Shown piece by piece: positions 27,955 through 38,417 of a DNA stretch of 64,000 bases. The notes beneath the pieces are model-generated. The model was not told the origin of the DNA. It did not search any database and was given only the letters and a program-made list of their open reading frames with translations. The stretch is from Bacteroidota bacterium (GTDB lineage Bacteria > Bacteroidota > Bacteroidia > Bacteroidales > VadinHA17), in assembly GCA_016718875.1 (NCBI GenBank), contig JADKBL010000007.1, positions 73,824 to 137,823 on the forward strand. The letters run 5' to 3'. Each line of letters begins with the position of its first letter. Position 1 is the stretch's first letter. The position numbers were made by a program, and so were the translations under genes.

Positions 27955-29959
27955 CTATTTGTGACTGGATCCTGTTTTATTAATTTTTACAAACTCGTTT
28001 GACTGGTCCTCATCAAAAATCCTTGCCTTGACATTGTCCTTCCATTGTATATTAAAGATCTTCTTTATCTCCTCTTTTATCTCTTGTCAAAATAGGACAG
28101 GTAACCTCTATCCTGTGATCGAGATTACGCGGCATAAGGTCAGCAGAAGATATATATATCTCTTCGCTGCCACCATTGCAGAAGATAAAGTAACAGAGTG
28201 TTCAGATACCTGTCGACTATACCTATCGCCTTTATATTCTCACTCTGTTTGCTTATCTCAGGTACCAGTGAAAGCATTCCTCTTACAATCAGTTTAATTT
28301 TGACTCCTGCACAGCTTGCTTCATGTAGCTGCTCGATTATATCTTTGTCAGTTAGGTTATTAAGCTTCATATAAATATAAGCTTTCTTCCCCTCCTGTGC
28401 ATTTTTAATCTCATTTTCTATCATCAGACTGATCTTATTGCGCAGGAAGAAAGGCGAAAGTACCAGGTGATAAAAATTATCTTTTTTATAATTGACACTA
28501 AAGAAGTTAAAGGCTTTATAAACCTCATTGGTTATTTTTTATTTGTAGTAAGGAGAAGATGGTCGGTGTAAATTCTTGCAGTATCCTTATTGAAATTGCC
28601 TGTCCCGACAGCCGCATAGTGTTCGGTTATATCATCCTTGATCCTTGTTATGAGGCATAATTTTGAATGTTCTTTTAATCCGGGTACCCCATAAATGACT
28701 TTTACTCCTTCGTTGAGCAGCTTATTTCCCCAGTTGATGTTAGCTTCCTCGTCAAATCTGGCCTGAAGCTCAACAACAGTGGTAACATCCTTTCCATTCC
28801 TTACAGCATTGAGCAGGGCATTTATTACACTCGAATTACGAGCAAGCCTGTAAAGTGTAATCTGGATAGATTCTACTGCAGGATCAATGGAAGCTTCGCG
28901 CAGCATATCTATAAAATGGTCGAAGGGATGATAGGGAAAATAGAGCATCAGATCCTTCTTCTTAATAACGGATAAAATGCTTTTACCCTGGACTATATCA
29001 CGATGAGGGACAGGAATCAGCTCTTCATTATAAAACTCTTTTATCCCAAGGTTGGGGAACTTCATGAAATCCTTGAAATTATGATACCTGTTACTGGCTA
29101 TCACAACGTCATCAGAGCCTATGTTCAATTTTTGTTTAATGATCTTCAGCAGATCAGGAGGGATGCATCTGTCATAAATAAATCTGACAGGTGTTCCTTT
29201 TTTTCTCTGCTGAAGGCTTTTGGAAAGTTTATCTATATAGCTTTCCGAAATATCATCAGCAATCTCAAGCTCGGCATCCTTGGTAAGCTTAATAGTATAG
29301 GCAGAAATCTCGTCGAAATCAAAGATGAAAAAGATATCCTTCAGCCCGAACCTGATAATATCATCCAGGAAGATAATGTATTTTTCTTCCTTTTTCCCCG
29401 GGAGCTGTATGAACCGGGGAAGTATCCCTGTTGGAACTTCAAGCAGGGCATATCTCTTCTTAAGAGATTCTTTTTTAAAGAGATATACAGCAAGGTATAT
29501 AGCATCATCAGTCAGGTTAGGAAGATCGGAATCCCTCTCGATCATAAAAGGCATCAGCCGGTTCCTTACCTCTTTATGAAAATAATTTGTTACAAAATCT
29601 ATCTGTTCAGGGTTGAGTTGTTTTTCATTAAGAATATGTACCTTATGATTGGAGAGCTCCTTGAGAAGCCTGGTATAAATCTTTTCAAATTTAGTATTCT
29701 GTGAAATAACTATCTCCTGGATCTTTTTAAGAGTAGCTTTTGGATTGTACCCGAGTATGTTTTTTGACTTTGCCCCGTAAAGAGAAAGCCTTTTGAGTGT
29801 TGCAACCCGAACCCTGAAATATTCATCGAGATTATTGGAATATATTCCAAGAAATTTGAAGCGTTCAATCAATGGAACTTCCTTGTTCTCTGCTTCCTGC
29901 AGGACCCGTTCATTAAACGACAGCCAGCTGATCTCTTTTGGTATGTATGATTTGTTCAT
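27955..29959 (-). pseudogene. ppk1: Polyphosphate kinase 1, C-terminus frameshifted
   Basis: Ppk1 makes polyphosphate from ATP. The first 475 residues are intact (PKEISWLSFNERVLQEA at the start, YFPYHPFDHFIDML, and the autophosphorylated His in EHSKLCLITR). The last third is spread over frames by four single-base losses. One A is missing in the A6 run near 28535, a G near 28198 (YLEHSRYF), a T and an A near 28085-28092 (CPIFDKEIKEE). The true stop is at 27955. All losses are in homopolymers, and the corrected protein would be about 670 residues, the normal length. It starts 7 bases after the sixA-like gene. Confidence 0.9.
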
Positions 29960-29966
29960 AAATGAT

Positions 29967-30452
29967 TCATGGCTTAAGATAGTACTCTATTTCTCCGCTG
30001 TTCCTTGAAAGTTCCGACCAGGTGCTGATTTTAAAAGATATTCCAACAATACCGCATTTAGGCATAAAATTGCAGCCTTCCCTGCTTAGTTCACCAGCCA
30101 GCTCAGTGAATGAAGGATTGTGCCCGAATAGTGTAACAACATCTGTTTCTTCCTTTACCCTTAAAAGTTCTTCATGCAAGGTCTGAAGGTTCAGTTTATA
30201 ATAAATATTCCCTGCCATAAGAATATGATCTGAAGGAATCCGGAATACTCCAGCAAATATTAAAGCTGTTTCTATAGCTCTGAAGGCAGGACTTGAGATA
30301 ATGACACCCACATATTTTTCCTTTTCCTTAAGCTTCAGAGCCATTTCAGTTGCAATAGTCTTGCCTTTAGTTGTCAGTGATCTTTCAAAGTCGGAAAGGT
30401 CGAGACTGGGCTCTTCGGCTTTGCTGTGACGGACAAAAATCAGCTTTTTCAT
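29967..30452 (-). CDS. SixA-like histidine phosphatase
   Basis: 161 residues of the histidine-phosphatase superfamily. The N-terminal FVRHSKAE holds the catalytic Arg-His, ISSPAFRAIETALIF follows, and GHNPSFTEL carries the second catalytic His. It resembles SixA, which removes phosphate from phosphohistidine, and short members of this family are often beside ppk genes. It lies 7 bases before ppk1 and 47 after pfkA on the same strand. Confidence 0.88.
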   Translation of the reverse strand: MKKLIFVRHSKAEEPSLDLSDFERSLTTKGKTIATEMALKLKEKEKYVGVIISSPAFRAIETALIFAGVFRIPSDHILMAGNIYYKLNLQTLHEELLRVKEETDVVTLFGHNPSFTELAGELSREGCNFMPKCGIVGISFKISTWSELSRNSGEIEYYLKP

Positions 30453-30499
30453 ATAATATTGAATTTAATATTATTGCGTTTTGGAGGTTTAAGCCTAAT

Positions 30500-31543
30500 T
30501 CAGATACCAAAGCTTGTTCCCATATCCTGTGCCTGTTTGACCATGAAATCATCCTTTTGTACAAGTTTCAGTTTGCCGGCTGGCTCCGAAAGCGGCACCG
30601 ATTCAATCTTATCATTTCTTAGTGCTACCATTTTTCCGTAATCCCTGTCGGCAATCATATTGGCTGCTGCAGCACCATACCTTGTTGCGAGTACTCTGTC
30701 CATCGGAGATGGTGTCCCTCCCCGCTGAACGTATCCGAGTACAGTTTCCCGCGTATCAAGACCGGTCAATTCCCTTATTTTCCGACTCAGGGCCTGAGCT
30801 GCAGAACAACTGTCTTTTACAGCCATTCTAATTCCTTCTGCTACAACAACTATTGAATAGGGTTTGTTCTCTGAAGCCCGATGTATAAGATATTCTGCAA
30901 CTTTCTCGTCACTGTATTCTATTTCAGGGATTAGTATGACATCGCCTCCGCCGGCAATACCGGAGTAAAGTGCTATCCAGCCGGCATTGTGTCCCATTAC
31001 CTCAATTATCATTATTCTTTTATGGGAGTTTGCAGTTGAATGAAGCCGGTCAATTGCTTCCGTCGCAATATTTACAGCCGAATCAAATCCGAAAGTGATA
31101 TCTGTACCCCAAACATCATTATCGATGGTTTTAGGTATTCCAACTACATTAAGTCCCTCCTGGGCAAGAAGATGTGCGGTTTTGAGCGTGCCGTTACCAC
31201 CAATGCATACAAGACAGTCGAGACCCATCTGCTCATAATGTTCGCTTATAAGTTTTGGTTTGCTTATCTCATTCTTTCCCTTACCGCTGCTTTTAAAAGG
31301 TTTTTCGCGGGAGGTTCCAAGTATTGTACCACCAAGAGTCAGAATACCCGAAAGGTCATGTTCTGTTAGTTCACGGTATTCCTTATGTATCATTCCTGTA
31401 AAGCCGTCGCTTATACCAATCAGCTTCATGTCATATTTTACAATTGCTGTTTTGCCCACGCCCCTTATAGCAGCATTCAGTCCGGGACAGTCGCCACCAG
31501 CCGTCAGAATACCAATCCGCTGACCTTTTTTTATTTTACCCAT
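30500..31543 (-). CDS. pfkA: 6-phosphofructokinase
   Basis: 347 residues. The enzyme phosphorylates fructose 6-phosphate in glycolysis. Family motifs are TAGGDCPGLNAAIRG near the N-terminus, IGGNGTLKTA, IPKTIDNDVWGTD with the catalytic TIDND, and EVMGHNAGWIALYSG. The Asp of the usual GGDG is Asn here. The next residue is Gly, as in ATP users, while the Lys in PKTIDND is more usual in PPi or mixed-substrate enzymes. So the phosphate donor cannot be settled from sequence. It is first in an apparent operon with sixA-like and ppk1. Confidence 0.92.
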   Translation of the reverse strand: MGKIKKGQRIGILTAGGDCPGLNAAIRGVGKTAIVKYDMKLIGISDGFTGMIHKEYRELTEHDLSGILTLGGTILGTSREKPFKSSGKGKNEISKPKLISEHYEQMGLDCLVCIGGNGTLKTAHLLAQEGLNVVGIPKTIDNDVWGTDITFGFDSAVNIATEAIDRLHSTANSHKRIMIIEVMGHNAGWIALYSGIAGGGDVILIPEIEYSDEKVAEYLIHRASENKPYSIVVVAEGIRMAVKDSCSAAQALSRKIRELTGLDTRETVLGYVQRGGTPSPMDRVLATRYGAAAANMIADRDYGKMVALRNDKIESVPLSEPAGKLKLVQKDDFMVKQAQDMGTSFGI

Positions 31544-31593
31544 TTTCTGAACATTAGATTTAGTATAGCAAATTTAGCTTTTTATTTGTTGTT

Positions 31594-31621
31594 TCCCGCT
31601 GATCGCGCTGATTTTCGCAGA
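31594..31621 (+). repeat. Dispersed intergenic repeat, copy 1
   Basis: 28 bp with core CGCTGATCGCGCTGATT, identical to 32127-32154. A similar copy is at 54525-54553 and an inverted degenerate one at 32029-32056. Confidence 0.8.
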
Positions 31622-32028
31622 TATAACAATTAAAAAGCATTAATATTCAGATGGGTCGCCGCTTACTGTTTACTTTTCGTAATTGTTGTGCTTATCTTCG
31701 ATTGAAATTAACAGCAGCTAATTTTAACCGGTTATTTGGATAGTCAAGCTTGTTTATGGCTCATATTTTCTACAGATTTTTTTCATTAGGGCCTTTTTCT
31801 TAATAGATCTGCCCTGATCAGGTCTAGTTTTATTTCATTTAAATGACAGGTATTGGGATTGAGCTGACGCCAGATTTAACTGTGTTAATTCATATACCAG
31901 TGCTGCTTCACACAGATTCTAAAGTCCGGTCTAATGAATTATAAACCCTAAATATACAGCCTCTGATTTTATAGGAGATTTCATTTTCCACCATAATATT
32001 AGCATTTAATTGCAGGTCTAAATTATTC

Positions 32029-32056
32029 ATCTGCGCTGATCTGCGATATCAGCGGT
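32029..32056 (-). repeat. Dispersed intergenic repeat, degenerate inverted copy
   Basis: Its reverse complement reads CCGCTGAT then ATCGCAGATCAGCGCAGAT, a variant of the element at 31594. Confidence 0.55.
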
Positions 32057-32126
32057 AAAAAATTGAAAATTATTAATTAACAGCGAGCATACTAATTTAT
32101 AAAAAAATCTGAAATCAAAAAAATAG

Positions 32127-32154
32127 TCCCGCTGATCGCGCTGATTTTCGCAGA
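32127..32154 (+). repeat. Dispersed intergenic repeat, copy 2
   Basis: Identical over 28 bp to 31594-31621. Confidence 0.8.
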
Positions 32155-32239
32155 CAGAACTAAGAGCTGTTTTGAATATTTTGCCGGATCCATATAAAAT
32201 CTTTAACTTTAACAGATTGGGTTATCTATAAATGAATCA

Positions 32240-33121
32240 ATGGGATCAGAAACACTAAGGATCAGGGAAATCAAACCTGTGCTCTCGGGATATATCAGCA
32301 AATCCAGGGAGTTGCTGAAAATATCTGCCGTACCAGATGAAGATACAATTCATGATATCAGGGTGTTTATGAAAAAGTCGAGGGCAGTTCTGAAAATTGC
32401 AGGACATGTGAATTCAGAGGGCCATCAGGATCGTGATCTCATGTCACTAAAACAGGTTGGACAGATAATGAGTCACTGGCGCGATAAATCAGTCCACCGA
32501 AAAACACTCAGAGATCTCAGGAAGGAATATCCATCATTATTTTCAAAAATTGAGTCGGATGAAAAGATTGCCGGCCTGATGAGAAAACCGGAAGAAGTTA
32601 CTGAGCCTGATGAAGAAATGAAAAGCGGCATTATGGCGATTGATGATTTACTTAATAAAACATATTTTCGAATAAGGTTTGGAGAGATTCAAAAGGCAGA
32701 GGCATATTTCCTGCTTGATCAGTTGGAATTATCGTTTGGGGCAGTCAGGAATATTTACCTTGAATGCAGAAACAGTGCCAGACCTGAAAAAATACATAAG
32801 TTCAGGAAACGTTCTAAGGACCTGCTTTACCAGATGTACTTCTTCCGCCCGGTTAATCCATCCAGGATAAAGCAGGTTGAAAAGCGACTGGAAAGACTGG
32901 CAATGAACCTGGGGAAATATAATGATCTCTACCAGCTTCTTAAGACTATCGGATATGTTTATCCTGATGAAGCAAACCCTCCTGCAATGGATGAGCTGGT
33001 TATCAGGATCAGAGAAATGCAGGATGATTACCTGACCGGGGCATGGAAGGATGCCTATAAATGTTTTTGCCCAGGTAAAAATTTGTCAGACCTGATTGGA
33101 TTTAAGGTTGTTGAAGGATAA
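32240..33121 (+). CDS. CHAD-domain protein
   Basis: 293 residues, all helical and rich in Lys/Arg/His. The conserved His-containing repeats of the CHAD fold are seen twice: IHDIRVFMKKSRAVLKI (about 35-51) and IHKFRKRSKDLLYQMYFF (about 182-199). CHAD domains bind polyphosphate through a basic groove and occur near polyphosphate genes. Here the gene is divergent from pfkA-sixA-ppk1 across a 696-bp spacer, consistent with that role. It has no fused CYTH domain. Confidence 0.88.
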   Translation: MGSETLRIREIKPVLSGYISKSRELLKISAVPDEDTIHDIRVFMKKSRAVLKIAGHVNSEGHQDRDLMSLKQVGQIMSHWRDKSVHRKTLRDLRKEYPSLFSKIESDEKIAGLMRKPEEVTEPDEEMKSGIMAIDDLLNKTYFRIRFGEIQKAEAYFLLDQLELSFGAVRNIYLECRNSARPEKIHKFRKRSKDLLYQMYFFRPVNPSRIKQVEKRLERLAMNLGKYNDLYQLLKTIGYVYPDEANPPAMDELVIRIREMQDDYLTGAWKDAYKCFCPGKNLSDLIGFKVVEG

Positions 33122-33287
33122 TCCATCATGTTTTTCAGTGCAGATTTCTTTTTCGAAATAATTTATAACGATTCTAAATAATCGGCATTTATCAGATTGT
33201 TAATTTGTTAACAGTAGCAGGGTTCTTTCTGGTTATGTAATACATACATTTATCTATATATATAAATTTAGGAATTATATTTTTTAA

Positions 33288-33295
33288 TAGTTTTG
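33288..33295 (+). promoter_or_regulatory. Possible -7 element of the sulfur-reductase operon
   Basis: TAGTTTTG matches TAnnTTTG and lies 18 bases before the ATG at 33314. A clear -33 TTG is not seen. Confidence 0.3.
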
Positions 33296-33313
33296 TTGCA
33301 ATTAACTCATCGA

Positions 33314-35548
33314 ATGACAAGCAGAAGAAATTTTATCAGGATTTCAGCGATCGGCGCAGGAGTGCTGGCAGCAGGTGCTGGTTCATACCAGATAATTAAA
33401 GCACTCTTCACCATGAAGAGGTGAAAAATTGCAAGTTGATCTTAAACGAACGCCAACATATTGCGAGGTGTGTTTTGGAAATGTGCAGGCTGGGTTTATA
33501 AAACTTCCGAAGGCAAAATCTGGAAAATAGTCGGAAACGACGAAGATCAGAACTGTAAAGGCCGGTTCTGTCCAGAGGGGAACAGGTGGAATTGGAATGT
33601 ATTATGATGATGAGAGGCTTAAGACTCCCTAATCAGGGTTGAGGAGAGAGGAAAACAGGTATTCCGCGAGGTTACCTGGGACGAAGCTTACCTTTATTGC
33701 TGAAAAATCAAAGGCATAGCCAAAGAGTATGGTCCTGAAAGCATGGCTTTGTTTACCCATGGTTCCGGTACCAGTTACTTTTCGAGATTTGTTAAAAGCT
33801 TTTGGGTCAACAAGTATTGCAGCTCCATCCTATGCCCAGTGCCGAGGTCCCCGTGAAGTAGCTTTTTATGCCACTTTCGGTGAAGGCCTTGATTCACCTG
33901 AGCCAACCGATATACGTGATACGAAGTGTCTGGTTCTGATTGGATCGCATATTGGTGAAAATATGCATAATGGTCAGGTACAGGAGATGTCGGATGCCAT
34001 TGATAAAAATGCAATAATCATCACTGCTGATCCAAGGTTTTCAACCGCTGCTGGCAAATCTAAATACTGGTTACCAATTAAACCGGCAACAGATTTAGCC
34101 CTTTTTTTGCCCTGGATTCAGAGATCTTAATAAATGAAGAACTGTACGATAAGAAATATGTTGAGAAATATACAAATGGTTTTAATGAACTAAGGGAGCC
34201 TGTAAGAAGCTACTCCTGAATGGGCTTATGGTATAACAACAATCAGTCCTGACATTATCAGGAAAACAGCAAATGAAATGGCAAATGCTTCGCCTGCAGT
34301 TATTATTCATCCCGGACGGCACGTTACATGGTATGGTGATGACACACAACGACTCAGGGCAGTAGCGATATTAAATGCCCTACTCGGAAGCTGGGGAAGA
34401 CGCGGTGGATTCTACAGATCAGAGAGATTTGAATTACCTTCTTATCCGCATCCGGAGTTTCCGGTGCCGAAGAGAACATGGAGAAGTGCCTTCCCCTGGG
34501 AAATATCGTCTTGCCGACCTTGCCCTTCAAACGGTATATATGATGCCACTGTCCCTGTAGCAACACGGGATTGCAACTTTAAAGGGTGGATAATTAACGG
34601 AACTAATCTTATTGAAACCCTGCCAAACCAGAAACAGACTATTGAAGCAATAAATAATCTTGATCTCATAGTGGTTATTGACACCATGCCGATGGAAATC
34701 ACGGGATGGGCAGATATTATCCTTCCGGAATGTACTTATCTTGAAAGATATGATGCAGTCAGACAGGTCCTCACCGCGAACCACAGATTGCTTTAAGAAT
34801 GCCTGCTGCAGAACCTAAATATGATACCAAACCTGCTTACTGGATGGCACGGCAACTGTCTCTGAAACTGGGTCTGGAAGCCTATTTTCCTCATGAGAAC
34901 CTGGAAGATCTTCTCGACTGGCAGCTTAAGCAGATAGGATCATCACTTGACGAAATGCAGAGAATTGGGGTTAAAACCTTCCCACGACAGGCTGATAATT
35001 TGTATTTTGCTGATAATGAAGAAGCGGAGTTTATGACAAATACAGGAAAAAAATTGAACTTTTATTCAACTTCTTTTTGCAAATGAGGGTTTTGATCCTG
35101 TCCCAAAATATACAGCCCATCCTGAGCCACCTGAAGGCTTTTATCGGCTTATTTACGGGCGGGCTCCGATGCATACCTTCAAGGACTCCAAATAATCCAA
35201 ACCTGTTTGACCTGATGGATGAAAACACCTTTGTGGGTAAACCCGAAGGTTGCCAAAGAATGGGGCTCTTAAAAATGAGCAGCCGTACATATTGTAAATC
35301 AGACGGTGTGAAAAGTCAGTTTTACTATAAAAGTCAGGATTACCGAAAGGATAAGGCGGGATTCTGTTGATATGGTTCATGGGGTCGGACATGCTGATAA
35401 GAAGCTTAGCCGGACCTATGGAAGAGGCGCACGTGATACAAAGATGATAACCAATGTTATGGTTGATCCTATTATGGGAGGGACAGGAATGCGCGGCAAC
35501 TTTGTAACATTTATAACAAGTCTTGAAGACACGGAGGTGGTATCATGA
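33314..35548 (+). pseudogene. Molybdopterin oxidoreductase, PsrA/PhsA-like catalytic subunit, heavily frameshifted
   Basis: The ATG at 33314 opens a Tat leader (SRRNFIRISAIGAGVLAAGA). After it, fragments in all three frames follow a molybdopterin enzyme of the polysulfide/thiosulfate reductase type. There is a 4Fe-4S site CEVCFWKCAGW with a downstream RFCP, then WDEA, HGSGTSYFSRF, CLVLIGSHIGENMHNGQ, IITADPRFSTAA, NALLGSWGRRGGFY, DIILPECTYLERYD, and a C-terminal MxDP/GGTGMRGNFV. I count about ten changes of frame (near 33421, 33480, 33630, 33700, 34110, 34215, 34490, 34555, 34775, 35065, 35230-35370). Its stop overlaps the start of psrB (ATGA). The substrate (polysulfide, thiosulfate, tetrathionate) cannot be told. 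It may be intact if the region is badly sequenced. Confidence 0.8.
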
Positions 35549-36078
35549 GATATGCTATGGCCGTAGATACCAGGAAATGTGTTGGATGCAGCGATTGTGT
35601 CGTTGCCTGCCAGACAGAAAACAATGTGCCAATTGGCTTTTGCCGCGACTGGGTTGTTGAAGTAACAGATGGCACCTATCCGCAGCTTGAAATGGAGATA
35701 CGTTCTGAGAGATGCAATCATTGTGTAAATGCCCCATGTGTCAGGTGCTGCCCTACAGGAGCAAGCCATTTCGATGCCGGCGGAATAGTAATGGTTACTC
35801 ATAATGATTGTATCGGTTGCGGAGCATGTATTGCCTCATGCCCTTATGATGCACGTTATCCTCATCCTTCAGGGTATGTTGATAAATGTACTTTCTGCAT
35901 ACACAGGTTAAAAAACGGGATGGCACCTGCGTGTGTTGATGTATGTCCTACAAAATGCCTCTACTTCGGCGACCTTGATGATCCGAACAGCGAAGTATCA
36001 GTGGTTCTCCGTATGAGGAAGTCAAAGACTCTTATTCCTGAAGCAGGGACAGAGCCTCAGCTTTATTTTCTGATTTAA
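35545..36078 (+). CDS. Four-cluster ferredoxin subunit (PsrB/NrfC type)
   Basis: 177 residues. Four [4Fe-4S] motifs are complete: Cys12/15/18/22, Cys57/60/65/69, Cys89/92/95/99 and Cys115/118/130/134. This is the electron-transfer subunit that links a molybdopterin catalytic subunit to a NrfD/PsrC membrane subunit. The start codon overlaps the stop of the catalytic subunit gene, and the membrane subunit follows after 21 bases. It should be exported together with the Tat-tagged catalytic subunit. Intact although both neighbours carry frameshifts. Confidence 0.94.
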   Translation: MRYAMAVDTRKCVGCSDCVVACQTENNVPIGFCRDWVVEVTDGTYPQLEMEIRSERCNHCVNAPCVRCCPTGASHFDAGGIVMVTHNDCIGCGACIASCPYDARYPHPSGYVDKCTFCIHRLKNGMAPACVDVCPTKCLYFGDLDDPNSEVSVVLRMRKSKTLIPEAGTEPQLYFLI

Positions 36079-36099
36079 GATGTTTAAAGAATAGAGTAT

Positions 36100-37040
36100 A
36101 TGAACGAAGAAATTATTGTCAGCGGCAGGCTCAACCTCATGGTTGATCCTCATCTTCACATATGGCACTGGCAGATATCCCTTTATCTTTCCCGGGAGGA
36201 ATGGCTGCAGGAATTCTCGCTATAGCTGCGCTTTATTATATCAGGGGCAGGGAGAACGATTATAAAACTGCTGTAAGGATTACTCCATTTCTTACTCCAT
36301 TTTTGCTTATACTCGGACTATTTGCACTGTTCATTGATCTGAGGCATAAGCTTTTCTTCTGGCAGCTTTATACAAATATTAAACTGCAGTCTCCAATGTC
36401 ATGGGGAGCATGGACATTATTGGTAATTACTCCTGTCTCATTTATCTGGTGTGCACTGCATATAAAGGATATATTTCCGAAATGGGACTGGAAATTTAAA
36501 TGGCTATATGTTCTGGAGGCGTTTTTCAATAAATATAAAAAGACATTCGCATGGGTAATGCTTATTTATGCAATAATACTTGGTATTTATACAGGTATAC
36601 TACTTTCAGCTTTTAATGCCCGGCCATTATGGAATACATCAATTCTGGGTCCGCTCTTTCTTGCATCAGGACTTTCGGCAGGAGCCGCTGCAACTTTGCT
36701 TCTTTCCAAAGATGCAAAGGAACGTAAGCAGTTTGCACGTATCGACCTTGTTATGCTTGGGATTGAGCTGTTCCTTATTATTCACATGTTCATGGGTTTC
36801 ATGGCGAGCACCCAGGTTCAGATAGAAGCAGCGAGGTTGTTTCTTGGTGGTCAGTATACAATGTCCTTCTGGATTTTTGTTGTAATCATCGGTATGATAA
36901 TTCCTGCAATACTTGAGATAATGGAGCTTGGAAGATACCATATACCTGTCCTTATCCCTGCAGTTCTTGTGCTCTTTGGAAGCCTGATGCTCAGGTTTAT
37001 AATTGTATACGCCGGTCAGGTTAGCAGGTGGCTGTATTAG
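36100..37040 (+). CDS. NrfD/PsrC quinol-interacting membrane subunit
   Basis: About 313 residues if started at ATG 36100 (NEEIIVSGRLNLMVDP, then HIWHWQISLYLF). The frame breaks near 36190, where CTTTCCCGGG needs one more T to continue as LFPGGMAAGIL. From 36162 the remainder is open as 292 residues. Eight or so hydrophobic helices are visible, with WHWQ and the PGGMAAG of the NrfD family. It anchors the enzyme and exchanges electrons with menaquinol. Confidence 0.9.
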
Positions 37041-37045
37041 GTTCC

Positions 37046-37099
37046 AGGTTTCATGTTTAAGGTTTCATGTTCCGAAACCCGCAACCCGCAACCTGCAAC
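37046..37099 (+). repeat. Spacer with 12-bp and 7-bp repeats
   Basis: AGGTTTCATGTT occurs at 37046-37057 and 37060-37071, and three tandem heptamers AACCCGC, AACCCGC, AACCTGC lie at 37076-37096, between psrC and the first YeeE gene. Confidence 0.75.
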
Positions 37100-37141
37100 A
37101 AGTAACAATAGCAGCAGATTTAAAATATATATATTGAAAAT

Positions 37142-37675
37142 ATGACAAAATCAAAAGAAAGAAAAGTAAGACCTTACATCAATCCGTATGTGGGGGGAGT
37201 ATTGCTTGGCCTTGTATTGCTGGCTGCAAATTTTGTTTCAGGCAGGGGGCTGGGAGCAAGCGGTGCAATTAAGAGTACTGTTGTAACAGCTGTAACTGCT
37301 GTTGCCCCTTCGGCAAGTGAAAACACAGCTTTTGTAAAAGAATTCAGGGAGTCACATGAAGGTAATCCAATGAAGACATGGCTTGTATTTGAGATGATGG
37401 GAGTTCTTGTCGGCGGATTTCTTTCGGGTGCCATTGCTGGCCGTCTTAAATTTAAAGTTGAACATTCGCCGAAGATCACATCACGAAGACGATTGATTTT
37501 TGCACTGGCAGGAGGTATCCTTTTTGGGTTTGGCTCTCAGTTAGGCAGGGGTTGCACCAGCGGATCAGCCCTGAGTGGAATGGCAGTTCTCTCATTAGGA
37601 GGATTCATTACAATGATGGCAATCTTCGGAACTGCATTTGCAATGGCGTATCTCTTCAGAAAAAACTGGATATAA
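37142..37675 (+). CDS. YeeE/YedE half-transporter 1
   Basis: 177 residues with four hydrophobic helices. It has the family signature GRGCTSGSALSG (about 139-150), whose Cys lies in the substrate path of thiosulfate transporters such as TsuA. The usual protein is about 350 residues with two such halves, and here the second half is a separate gene at 37778. It probably brings thiosulfate or another reduced sulfur species through the inner membrane, consistent with the adjacent reductase and rhodanese genes. Confidence 0.9.
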   Translation: MTKSKERKVRPYINPYVGGVLLGLVLLAANFVSGRGLGASGAIKSTVVTAVTAVAPSASENTAFVKEFRESHEGNPMKTWLVFEMMGVLVGGFLSGAIAGRLKFKVEHSPKITSRRRLIFALAGGILFGFGSQLGRGCTSGSALSGMAVLSLGGFITMMAIFGTAFAMAYLFRKNWI

Positions 37676-37679
37676 TAAA

Positions 37680-37707
37680 GGCGTAAGGCGTAAGGCTTAA
37701 GGCGTCG
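37680..37707 (+). repeat. Heptamer tandem repeat
   Basis: GGCGTAA, GGCGTAA, GGCTTAA, GGCGTCG: four 7-bp units between the two YeeE/YedE genes. Confidence 0.8.
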
Positions 37708-37777
37708 GGGAACCAGCACCCAGTACCTGAGACAAATAGTACCAGAACGAACAAATAAACTTAAACAAACTTAAAAT

Positions 37778-38368
37778 ATGGGACCACTTGCAATTAACGA
37801 GATAATATCAGAAAACACAAACCTTTTCCTTGCATTCATAATTGGAATTGGATTTGGTTTTGTTCTTGAACAAAGCGGGTTTTCTTCGAGCCGAAAGCTT
37901 GCCGGTGTGTTTTACGGTTATGACACAGTTGTACTTAAAGTATTCTTTACAGCTGCCATAACAGCAATGCTCGGACTTCTCTTCTTCAGCCTTTTTGGAT
38001 GGATTGACCTGAACCTTGTATATGTGAATCCAACCTATCTTACCTCTGCAATTGTAGGAGGAATTATAATGGGTGCCGGATTTATTATGGGAGGTTATTG
38101 TCCGGGGACAAGTTTTTGTGGAGCATCTATAGGAAAAATTGATGCACTGGTATTTATCGGTGGACTTTTCATAGGTGTTTTTATCTTTGGAATTGGTTAT
38201 GATCTATGGGATGGAATGTACCTGGCAAATTTTCTCGGCGCTCCCAAGGTTAGTGAAAGCCTGGGATTGACTGACGGGATTTTTGCATTTCTGCTTATCA
38301 TTATTGCACTCGCAATGTTTTGGGTTGCAGAATGGGCAGAAAAGAAATTTCCGAGAGAAGAATATTAA
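37778..38368 (+). CDS. YeeE/YedE half-transporter 2
   Basis: 196 residues, five hydrophobic helices. The family signature is GGYCPGTSFCGAS (about 107-119), with two Cys. FGFVLEQSGFSSSRK near the N-terminus is also typical. It should pair with the 177-residue protein to form one full sulfur-transport unit. Its start lies 102 bases after that gene, with repeats in the spacer. Confidence 0.9.
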   Translation: MGPLAINEIISENTNLFLAFIIGIGFGFVLEQSGFSSSRKLAGVFYGYDTVVLKVFFTAAITAMLGLLFFSLFGWIDLNLVYVNPTYLTSAIVGGIIMGAGFIMGGYCPGTSFCGASIGKIDALVFIGGLFIGVFIFGIGYDLWDGMYLANFLGAPKVSESLGLTDGIFAFLLIIIALAMFWVAEWAEKKFPREEY

Positions 38369-38417
38369 AATTTAAAAAATTGAAATTGATTATCTTTATC
38401 AAATAAATTCAGCAATT

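Larger units (their letters stand above)
31544..32239. other. 696-bp spacer without a gene
   Basis: I see no coding sequence, RNA gene or clear remnant. The only structure is two identical 28-bp intergenic repeat copies at either end and an inverted degenerate copy at 32029-32056, listed separately. It separates the divergent pfkA and CHAD genes, so both promoters must lie here. Confidence 0.6.

Noticed and set aside
31544..32239. Decayed gene in the pfkA-CHAD spacer
   Set aside because: Reading all frames by eye gave no conserved motif or extended similarity. Only repeats were found.
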